11,025 bases of DNA from Phycisphaerales bacterium UBA2266 (GTDB lineage: Bacteria; Planctomycetota; Phycisphaerae; Sedimentisphaerales; Anaerobacaceae): assembly GCA_002347125.1 (NCBI GenBank), contig DDXG01000072.1:1-11025 (forward strand). Direction: 5' to 3'. The translations under genes and the position numbers were made by a program. The notes beneath the pieces were generated by a model. It made no database searches and was not told where the DNA came from. It was given only the letters and a program-made list of their open reading frames with translations. Below are positions 1 to 6,042 of the stretch, piece after piece. The first letter of the stretch is position 1. Each line of letters starts with the position of its first letter.

Positions 1-5
1 ATCTA

Positions 6-1001
6 GTGGAGACCATCGACATCGCGATCGTGGGTGGCGGTCCCGCGGGCATGACGGCCGCACTGTACGCGGCCCGCGCGCGAGCGAAGACCGTCGTCTT
101 CGAGACGGCACTGCCCGGCGGCCAGATCGTCACGACCGATCATGTGGAGAACTACCCCGCGTTCCCGGACGGCATATCGGGCTCCGAACTCGGCGACCTC
201 ATGTACCGCCAGGCTGATCGCTTCGGCGCGGAATTCCGCACCTTCGCCTCGGTCGAGAGGATCGAGCCGAGCGACCTGGACTTCGTGCTGACGGACTCGG
301 AGGGGCAACAGGTGCTCGCCAAGGCCGTGATCCTCGCCACCGGAGCGGTGCCGCGCAAGCTCGGCGTGCCCGGCGAGGATGAATTCCGCAGCGCCGGCGC
401 CGGCGTCAGCTACTGCGGCACCTGCGACGCCCCGTTCTTCAAGGGCAAACAGGTCGTCGCCGTCGGCGGCGGCAACACGGCCGTCGAAGAGGCCCTCCAC
501 CTGGCCAAGTACGTCGACAAAGTCACCCTCATCCACCGCCGCGATGAGTTCCGCGCCACCAAGGTCCTCGCCGAGGAGCTGCGGGCCAAGGCCGCCGAGC
601 CGAACTCCAGCCTCGTCATCCGATACGATACCGTCGCCACGGGCATCAAAGGCGAAGGCAAGGTCCAGTCGGTGGCCCTAAAGAACGTCAAGACCGGCGA
701 AGAGCAGGACCTGCCCTGCGACGGCGTCTTCATCTTCGTCGGCATGGTCCCCAACACGGCCTTCCTCAAGGGCTTCGTCGAACTGACCGAGCACGGCTTC
801 ATCAAGTGCGACTGCGCGTACCTGCGGACGAACGTCCCCGGCGTGTTCGTCGCGGGCGACTGCCGCATCGGGGCCGTCATGCAACTGGTCACGGCCGTCG
901 CCGACGGCGTCGTCGCCGCCATGCAGCTCAAGGAATACTTCCGCGACCCGGCCTGGTGGAACAAGCCCGCCACCGACCAGTTGCATCCGACCCAGTGGTA
1001 A
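6..1001 (+). CDS. trxB: Thioredoxin reductase (NADPH, FAD-dependent)
   Basis: Cytoplasmic flavoenzyme that passes electrons from NADPH through FAD and a redox disulfide to thioredoxin. Visible in the 331-residue product: the N-terminal FAD-binding GGGPAG (residues 10-15), GGQI at 38-41, the redox-active CGTC (Cys137 and Cys140), the NADPH-binding GGGNTA (154-159) with the HRRDEFRA basic motif (177-184) that normally selects the 2'-phosphate of NADPH, and the C-terminal FAD motif VFVAGD (280-285). Length and domain order fit the low-molecular-weight bacterial TrxR class. The C-terminus ends in a polar, Trp-rich tail (about 310-331). The start is GTG at 6; METIDIAIVGGG is a normal beginning, but only five bases precede it, no ribosome site can be judged, and the preceding codon (CTA) is open, so an upstream start cannot be excluded. 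No thioredoxin gene lies beside it in the window. Family assignment is very sure. Confidence 0.94.
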   Translation: METIDIAIVGGGPAGMTAALYAARARAKTVVFETALPGGQIVTTDHVENYPAFPDGISGSELGDLMYRQADRFGAEFRTFASVERIEPSDLDFVLTDSEGQQVLAKAVILATGAVPRKLGVPGEDEFRSAGAGVSYCGTCDAPFFKGKQVVAVGGGNTAVEEALHLAKYVDKVTLIHRRDEFRATKVLAEELRAKAAEPNSSLVIRYDTVATGIKGEGKVQSVALKNVKTGEEQDLPCDGVFIFVGMVPNTAFLKGFVELTEHGFIKCDCAYLRTNVPGVFVAGDCRIGAVMQLVTAVADGVVAAMQLKEYFRDPAWWNKPATDQLHPTQW

Positions 1002-1007
1002 ACGAGG

Positions 1008-1200
1008 GAGGATGGACGATGGACGATGGACGGAGGCGCGCAGCGTCAAATCCGAAATCCGAAGCTCGAAATCCAAAACAAATCCCAAATACGAAACCGC
1101 AATGACCGAAACACCCTCGCCCGTCGGGTCCGGTTTGGAGTTTTGGGTCCTGGTCTTGCGTTTTGCGTTTCGGACTTTCAGTTCTCATGGTGGGGCCTGG
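1008..1200. repeat. Intergenic repeat block between trxB and the acylase gene
   Basis: About 190 bases of low-complexity DNA unlike the flanking genes. It opens with three perfect GATGGAC heptamers, continues with A-rich 7-nt units (two AAATCCG, then AAGCTCG and AAATCCA, 1048-1075), and turns near its middle into T-rich sequence containing GTTTTGCGTTTCGG (about 1172-1185), roughly complementary to the A-rich half (CCGAAA, AATCC units). ACCC (1112-1115) faces GGGT (1126-1129) near the centre. The whole therefore looks like an imperfect inverted repeat with a GC-rich middle. It stays open in the acylase reading frame, giving a false N-terminal extension. Similar sequence is, from memory, scattered between genes in some planctomycete assemblies; that is not checked here. 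Confidence 0.6.
1011..1031. repeat. Three tandem GATGGAC heptamers
   Basis: Three perfect, contiguous copies of the 7-nt unit GATGGAC (1011-1017, 1018-1024, 1025-1031) begin nine bases after the trxB stop codon, at the left edge of the larger intergenic repeat block. Confidence 0.85.
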
Positions 1201-1205
1201 TTTAT

Positions 1206-1210
1206 GGAGG
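1206..1210 (+). promoter_or_regulatory. Ribosome binding site fixing the acylase start
   Basis: GGAGG ends eight bases before the ATG at 1219. The in-frame ATGs at 1204 and 1213 overlap it or sit too close, so it selects 1219 among the three clustered ATGs and rules against the much earlier ATG at 1012. Confidence 0.7.
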
Positions 1211-1218
1211 CGATGCAC

Positions 1219-3630
1219 ATGCGTGTTATCGGCGGCAGGCGTGCGGGACGTTGCGGTGTAATGGCTATCCTTCTTGCGTTCGCTTTTGACGCCGGCGCCC
1301 ACGACTACGGCAGGATCGAGTTGATCCGCGACACATGGGGCGTGCCTCACATCTTCGCCGTCGGCGACGCCGGGGCCATGTACGGCGCCGGGTATGCGGC
1401 CGCGGAGGACCGCGCGTTTCAGATGTACTACAACCTGCGAATCATCCAGGGGCGCCTTGCGGAAGTGCTCGGCGACGTCGTCATCGGCGCGACGCCCACC
1501 CAGCCCCAGGGCCGCATCGCCTCGGTCCGCCACGATATCGAAATGCGGACCATCGGCTACTGGCATTACGCCCAACAGGTCGCCGACGGCATCGATCCGC
1601 GGACCCGCGCCCTGCTGCAGGCCTACAGCGACGGCGTCAACGCCTACATCGCCGGCCACCCCGACGACCTGCACTACCTCTTCAGCTTGCTGGAAATCGA
1701 GCCCGAGGCGTGGACGCCAGCCGCGTGCATCGCCTCGTGGTGGCGTCTGAGCCTGTTCTTCGCGGGCGACGGCCTTCGCGACGGCCTCGACTACTATGCC
1801 ATCGCCGATGGTTCGCGCAAGGTCCGCAAGTTCGCCGCCGATGAGCCCATCGGGCCCGAGCTGCTCCGCGGCCGCGATGAGACCTCCGTCATCCAGCGCC
1901 CCGACGTCTCGGACGCCTGGCTGCGGAAGGTCAACGACTACGCCCGCAAGCACGACATCCGCCGCGCCCTCGACATCACGCCCCTCGACCAGCGGCCCGG
2001 CCCGCGTTTCAGCCACGCCTGGGCCGTCGGCCGCTCGCGCACGACCGACGGTTCGGCCGTCCTCGTCAGCGACCCCCAGACCCCCGTGCGGAACCCCTCG
2101 CTCTTCCATGAGTTCCACATCCGCGGCAAGACCTTCAACGCACGCGGCATCGGCGTGCCCGGCAGCCCCGGCATCCTCATAGGCTTCACGGACAAGGTCG
2201 CCTGGGGACTGACCGCCCTCGGGGCCGACCAGGCGGACCTCTTCATGCTCGCCACCGACCCCAACCGCCCCAACCAGTACCTCTACGACAACCAGTGGTG
2301 CGACATGGACGTCCACACCGAGACCATCGCCGTCCAGGACGCCTCGCCCCGCACCATCACCATCCGCCGCACGCACCTGGGCCCCGTCGTGACCGCCATC
2401 GCCCCGGGTCTGCGGCCGGGCCACGAGGCGGCCCTCAAGCGCATCCCGATCTGCGAGACCGACCGCGATACCTTCCAGGGCGTCCTCGCCATGATCCGCG
2501 CCAAGGACGTCCGGCAGTTTCGCGAGGCCCTTGCCGGCTGGCGGTTCCCCAGCGCCAACTGCGTCTTCGCGGATACCCGCGGCCGCATCGGCTACCAGAC
2601 CATCTTCGCCCTGCCCGTCCGCTCCCCCAGGGCCCTCAACGAAGGCAGCGCCGCCCACCAGGGCGATTCATCCGATTACGACTGGCAGGGGTTTGTCCCC
2701 AACGACCTGCTGCCGCACGTCATTGACCCGCCCCAGGGCTGGATTGTCACCGCCAACCATCGCCCCGTCGCCTCCTTCTATCCACTGCCGCTGGGCATCT
2801 CCACCGGCAGCCTCGGCGACACCGAACGCAGTTGGCGGCTCAAGGAACGCATGGCCCTCAAGGACAAGTTCTCACCCGCCGATGTCCTCGATGTCCACTA
2901 CGACACGGTCAATCCCATCAAACGCGACCTTGTGAAGTTCGGTTACCATCTTCGCGATACGCTCAAGACCGAACTCGATCCCGAGACCATCCTGGCGCTG
3001 GACTATCTCAAGCACTGGTATGCCGCCGGGGCGAGGTTCGACAGCGGCATCGCCGGCGCCGAGATCGTCACCCTCATGCCGATGGCGTTCCGCCAGAACT
3101 TCGAAGCCGCCACAATCTACGGCGGCGGCCTCTCGGGACTGTCGGCCATGTGCGGGACGATCGGCTCCCGCATCGCCGAAGACCCGAATGCCCCCCTGAC
3201 CGGTCCGGAAGCCGAGTACGTGGACCTCATTATCCGAGCCGCCTGGCGGTACGGCAAGGCCAACTACGGCGACGACCCCAACCAGTGGCAGGCCCGTGCC
3301 CAAGGGCAGCTGACCGCCTCGAAGCTCGACTACTTCTCCACGCTCGACGGCCTGCCTTCGCTGGACCCACGGATGGACCTGACGTATCCGCCGCTCAAAT
3401 GCACCGACGGCGGCACCATCCTCTCGCAGAAGGCCCAATCCTACACACAGTTCGTCACCCTCGGCAACGTTGACGAATCCCAGGCCCTCCTGCCCATCGG
3501 CCAGTCCGAGCACCCGCACGCCATGTCCCGCCTCGCCGCCTACGACCTCTGGTCCCAGGGCAGGCTTCGCCCCGCCCCCATCTCCCGCAAAGCCGTCGAA
3601 ACGACAGCCGCCTCCAGACAAGACCTCTGA
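1219..3630 (+). CDS. Secreted penicillin acylase family (Ntn) hydrolase
   Basis: An 803-residue precursor of the penicillin amidase family, whose members hydrolyse amides (beta-lactam side chains, acyl-homoserine lactones, cyclic lipopeptides) and self-cleave into alpha and beta chains. The N-terminus has a basic region, a hydrophobic MAILLAFAF core and an AGA-H site (cleavage near residue 27), so it is probably periplasmic. Alpha chain: DTWGVPHIFA (38-47) and AEDRAFQM (62-69). The predicted nucleophile and beta-chain N-terminus is Ser265 in FSHAWAVG; most relatives have Ser-Asn here. Other family signatures are PGSPGILIGFTDKVAWGLT (314-332), THLGPV (385-390), the probable oxyanion Asn513 in TANHRP, and the closing LPIGQSEHP (758-766). 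The protein is complete to the usual C-terminus. Ser followed by His is uncommon but need not abolish activity. Substrate unknown; quorum-signal or peptide-antibiotic degradation is only a family-based possibility. No operon partner is evident. Confidence 0.9.
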   Translation: MRVIGGRRAGRCGVMAILLAFAFDAGAHDYGRIELIRDTWGVPHIFAVGDAGAMYGAGYAAAEDRAFQMYYNLRIIQGRLAEVLGDVVIGATPTQPQGRIASVRHDIEMRTIGYWHYAQQVADGIDPRTRALLQAYSDGVNAYIAGHPDDLHYLFSLLEIEPEAWTPAACIASWWRLSLFFAGDGLRDGLDYYAIADGSRKVRKFAADEPIGPELLRGRDETSVIQRPDVSDAWLRKVNDYARKHDIRRALDITPLDQRPGPRFSHAWAVGRSRTTDGSAVLVSDPQTPVRNPSLFHEFHIRGKTFNARGIGVPGSPGILIGFTDKVAWGLTALGADQADLFMLATDPNRPNQYLYDNQWCDMDVHTETIAVQDASPRTITIRRTHLGPVVTAIAPGLRPGHEAALKRIPICETDRDTFQGVLAMIRAKDVRQFREALAGWRFPSANCVFADTRGRIGYQTIFALPVRSPRALNEGSAAHQGDSSDYDWQGFVPNDLLPHVIDPPQGWIVTANHRPVASFYPLPLGISTGSLGDTERSWRLKERMALKDKFSPADVLDVHYDTVNPIKRDLVKFGYHLRDTLKTELDPETILALDYLKHWYAAGARFDSGIAGAEIVTLMPMAFRQNFEAATIYGGGLSGLSAMCGTIGSRIAEDPNAPLTGPEAEYVDLIIRAAWRYGKANYGDDPNQWQARAQGQLTASKLDYFSTLDGLPSLDPRMDLTYPPLKCTDGGTILSQKAQSYTQFVTLGNVDESQALLPIGQSEHPHAMSRLAAYDLWSQGRLRPAPISRKAVETTAASRQDL

Positions 3631-3715
3631 CGGGCTTTCGCAACCTTCCGGGCCGCCGCACGAGGCGGAGTATGCCTGACGCTTGCCCCCTATATGTTGA
3701 GTTTCCAAAGAGTGC

Positions 3716-3745
3716 TTGACGAAGGCAACAAGGCCCCGCTAATGT
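3716..3745 (+). promoter_or_regulatory. Candidate sigma-70-type promoter of the nuclease gene
   Basis: TTGACG (3716-3721) and TAATGT (3740-3745) are separated by 18 bases, about 85 bases upstream of the nuclease ATG at 3830, in the 199-bp gap after the acylase gene. The -35 matches the consensus at five of six positions and the -10 is moderate. It suggests that the nuclease gene is transcribed separately from the acylase gene. Confidence 0.45.
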
Positions 3746-3829
3746 AAGGGCAATACAATCGCTCACACGTGCGGGCTGCGGTATGCTCCACTGCAAGAGC
3801 GTGAGCTATGGAGAACCAGGAGGCCGAGA

Positions 3830-4978
3830 ATGAACAGACTCATCCAGGTCATTGAGACCGTCCGTCAGAAGCTGCCCGCTTGGCGTCGTCATTGCCTGAA
3901 AGAGACGCCGACACGTACAATCGTCATTGACCCGCTGCTTGAAGCGCTTGGCTGGGATGTGCGGGACCCGGACGAGGTACAGTTGGAATACCCGACGGTG
4001 GACGGTAAGTCCGTCGATTACGCGCTGAAACTGAACCGAAAACCGGTTCTGCTCGTCGAGGCCAAGGCATTGGACGATCCACTGGACGATGTCAAGGCCA
4101 CAACGCAAGTCGTGGGCTACGCCGCCAATGATGGTATCGTCTGGTGTATCCTCACCAATGGCATCAAGTGGCGCGTATATCGGAGTATAGAGAAGTGTCC
4201 GGCCCCCGACAAGCTGATGTACGAGGTCAGTCTGGACCCGGAGGCCTCAGAGGGCATGACCGTCGAACAAGTTGCCCGGCAGATGTGGCGTTTTTCACGC
4301 GAGGAAATGGCCAAAGGTTCGCTGGATGCACTGGGCGAGCAGACCTTCACCGACGGCAAGGTCCGCAAGGCCCTTCAGACCCTCCTGAGCGACCCGCCTA
4401 GACAGTTGTTGAATCTGGTCCGCAAAGCAGGCGCCGACCAGAATCTTACCACGCAGCAAATCAAGGCGAGTCTCATGCGAATCACCGGCGAGGTGAACCC
4501 GGGGCAACCGCCGACGGGCGCCGCAGTTGCTCCCGGCGCATCTTCGTTGTCGCCGTCGGCGCGTTCTCGCGGTGCAAAACAGGCTTGGGAGACAAGGCGA
4601 GCCGCAAGAAGCGAGAGCCCCTATAACGAAGCTCACCACCTGACAGGCAAGCCGCAGGAAGCGGTCGCGCTTTTCAAGGCGCTGGACCGCGTCTGCATGT
4701 CCTTCGCTTTGTCGGATTTGTCACGGCGCTATCTTGCGAAATCGGTCAACTACGACAACGGCAAACGCTGCTTTTGCAGCGTACATGTGCTGCAAACGGG
4801 TCTGAGAATCTGGCTCCCACTCAAGTACGGGCATATCGAGAACCCGCCCGCCTTTGTCCGCGATGTCTCCAACATCGGCCACTGGGGGACCGGGGACGTG
4901 GAGGTTCGCATCAGCAATCGGGCGGAACTCGACATGGCGGCAGACCTGATTCGGCGTTCTTTCGAGTCCACCCGATGA
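3830..4978 (+). CDS. Predicted PD-(D/E)XK nuclease: HsdR-N-like domain plus DUF5655-like domain
   Basis: A 382-residue soluble protein. Residues about 20-160 resemble the type I restriction subunit R N-terminal domain: a conserved entry (IDPLLEALGWDV, 33-44), then Asp63 in SVDYAL and Glu77-Ala-Lys79 in VEAKAL, the D-x13-ExK arrangement of PD-(D/E)XK nucleases, followed by QVVGYA and the strand ILTNGIKWRVY (107-117). A Ser/Pro/Arg-rich linker (about 224-265, with RGAKQAWETRR) leads to a C-terminal domain like DUF5655: LRIWLPLKYG (325-334) and DVSNIGHWGTGDVEVRIS (345-362). AGGAGG (3818-3823) lies six bases before the ATG, so the start is firm. No methyltransferase, specificity or helicase gene is adjacent, so it is not a classical type I system; a stand-alone defence or DNA-processing nuclease is an inference. 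In the first 45 codons 29 end in G or C, against 20 of 20 in a sampled acylase stretch, hinting at separate ancestry. Confidence 0.8.
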   Translation: MNRLIQVIETVRQKLPAWRRHCLKETPTRTIVIDPLLEALGWDVRDPDEVQLEYPTVDGKSVDYALKLNRKPVLLVEAKALDDPLDDVKATTQVVGYAANDGIVWCILTNGIKWRVYRSIEKCPAPDKLMYEVSLDPEASEGMTVEQVARQMWRFSREEMAKGSLDALGEQTFTDGKVRKALQTLLSDPPRQLLNLVRKAGADQNLTTQQIKASLMRITGEVNPGQPPTGAAVAPGASSLSPSARSRGAKQAWETRRAARSESPYNEAHHLTGKPQEAVALFKALDRVCMSFALSDLSRRYLAKSVNYDNGKRCFCSVHVLQTGLRIWLPLKYGHIENPPAFVRDVSNIGHWGTGDVEVRISNRAELDMAADLIRRSFESTR

Positions 4979-5302
4979 CAGACGGCAACCACTGGGACTC
5001 AACAGCAAAACAGAAGGTTGGGGAGCAGATAACTGACAATGGACGTCACGCATGAAGGGCAAACGGATTTATCGCATTGGGGCCAACGGCATCGAGAAAG
5101 CAGGCGGCACCCCACTGGATGCCGCCCGTGCCGTATGGCGCCCCCGTGGCGCTCGGGTCGCTTCCCAGCGTTGCCCTATCCTCCACGGAGGCGGGACACA
5201 ATATACCCGGCTTTGCCGTTGGCCGCAAAGCGTTAAATCCAAATGGCTTAAGCGTATTTCACCCGCTGAGATTCACCGACAGGATTAGAGGAGGACCGCC
5301 AC
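4979..5302. other. Gene-less stretch with three GC-rich hairpins
   Basis: I find no convincing gene in these 324 bases. A 78-codon frame (5052-5288, plus) and a 60-codon frame (5228-5046, minus) are open, but neither has a ribosome site or a recognisable product. Three inverted repeats follow one another: GGCGGCA/TGCCGCC (5103-5109 with 5120-5126, perfect 7-bp stem, 10-base loop), GCGCC/GGCGC (5138-5142 with 5148-5152) and CCTC/GAGG (5180-5183 with 5188-5191). The pattern suggests an interspersed repeat or a structured RNA. No clear promoter for the phosphatase gene was found; TTGCCG (5213-5218) and TAAATC (5234-5239) are spaced only 15 bases. Confidence 0.5.
5289..5294 (+). promoter_or_regulatory. 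Ribosome binding site supporting a TTG start
   Basis: AGGAGG ends eight bases before the TTG at 5303. No ATG or GTG in the phosphatase frame sits at a suitable distance, so this near-perfect site decides the unusual TTG start. Confidence 0.75.
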
Positions 5303-5887
5303 TTGAACCTAACGCAACAGCGGCACGGGCAGGGAAGACCGGCCGTGTTTCTGGACCGCGATGGGACGATCATTGAGGATCGCGGCCACCTGTCGGACCC
5401 CTCGCAGATCGTGTTCCTGCCTGAGACCTTCGATGCCTTGCTGAGACTCCGGGAGCAGTTTCTGTTGTTCATCGTGACACACCAGCCGGGCATCGCCCGG
5501 GGCCTGATCACCCGCAAGCAGGCCGACCGCGTCAACCGGGCCGTGGTCGCGGCCCTGGCCGAACGCGGCATCGCCATCACCGACGCCTACGTATGCCCGC
5601 ACGAGCGTTCGCAGGACTGTGCGTGCATCAAGCCCAGGCCCTATTTCCTCGAGCAGGCGGCCGCCCGATACTCTATCGACCTGGCCGCTTCGTTCACGGT
5701 CGGCGACCACCCGCACGATGTCGAGTTTGCCCTCAATGTTGGGGCGCGAGGCATCTACGTCCTGACCGGCCACGGACAAAAGCACCAGAGCGAACTACCT
5801 CCCGACGCCATCGTCGTGCCAACCATCGCCCAGGCGGCCGAGCGCATCCTCGACCTGCACCGGCAGAGCGTCCCCGAGGCCGGTTGA
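5303..5887 (+). CDS. HAD-IIIA phosphatase, GmhB / HisB-N type
   Basis: A 194-residue cytoplasmic phosphatase of the HAD superfamily, in the subgroup holding D-glycero-D-manno-heptose bisphosphate phosphatase (GmhB) and the phosphatase half of HisB. Motif I is FLDRDGTI, with nucleophile Asp18 and general acid/base Asp20. Motif II is VTHQPGIARG (Thr59), where the family usually has VTNQSG. A zinc site is formed by Cys98, His100, Cys106 and Cys108. Lys110 supplies motif III, and VGDHPHD (133-139, Asp135 and Asp139) motif IV. The five-residue gap between the zinc His and Cys is short, like HisB-N and unlike the longer loop of E. coli GmhB. Ile109 replaces the Arg of the usual CRKP. Family membership is sure; the substrate (heptose bisphosphate, histidinol phosphate or another sugar phosphate) is not, and no heptose or histidine genes adjoin it. 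The start is TTG with a strong ribosome site. Confidence 0.88.
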   Translation: MNLTQQRHGQGRPAVFLDRDGTIIEDRGHLSDPSQIVFLPETFDALLRLREQFLLFIVTHQPGIARGLITRKQADRVNRAVVAALAERGIAITDAYVCPHERSQDCACIKPRPYFLEQAAARYSIDLAASFTVGDHPHDVEFALNVGARGIYVLTGHGQKHQSELPPDAIVVPTIAQAAERILDLHRQSVPEAG

Positions 5888-5920
5888 AGGGACCTGACAG
5901 CTTGCCCGCGACCGGTGGCA

Positions 5921-5941
5921 TCCCTTCGCGCAGCGAAGGGA
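5921..5941 (+). terminator. Hairpin after the phosphatase gene
   Basis: A perfect 9-bp stem (TCCCTTCGC with GCGAAGGGA) around the loop GCA lies 33 bases past the phosphatase stop codon. No U-tract follows on either strand, so it may be a non-canonical terminator or an mRNA 3'-end stabiliser rather than a classical intrinsic terminator. Confidence 0.4.
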
Positions 5942-5996
5942 CGAAAACCGTGACGGCCGGCATGGGCCTGCCGCGACGGACAACATATCCGCACGT

Positions 5997-6025
5997 GCGC
6001 ATGCCGGATCCGATCCGGCATGCGC
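5997..6025 (-). terminator. Long perfect palindrome after the GH3 gene
   Basis: GCGCATGCCGGATC (5997-6010) and its exact reverse complement (6012-6025) flank a single C, giving a 13-bp stem with loop CCG. It begins 17 bases past the GH3 stop codon (6043 side) on the minus strand and sits between convergent genes, the usual position of a transcription terminator. No U-tract is present; a protein-binding palindrome is an alternative. Confidence 0.45.
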
Positions 6026-6042
6026 GACTTGGGAAGTCCGTT

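Noticed and set aside
928..2658. A 576-codon minus-strand frame opposite the acylase gene
   Set aside because: It is antisense to clear family motifs and has Gly/Ala/Asp/Val-rich low-complexity composition expected from the strong C-ending codon bias of the real gene.
3653..3668. CCGCC/GGCGG hairpin as terminator of the acylase gene
   Set aside because: The stem is only 5 bp and no U-tract follows, so it is not distinguishable from chance in GC-rich DNA.
3830..4978. A complete type I restriction-modification system
   Set aside because: Only a nuclease-like domain is present; helicase motifs and HsdM or HsdS genes are absent from the window.
5052..5288. A 78-codon plus-strand frame as a small gene
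   Set aside because: No ribosome site and no recognisable product; it runs through three hairpins, so a repeat or structured element explains it better.
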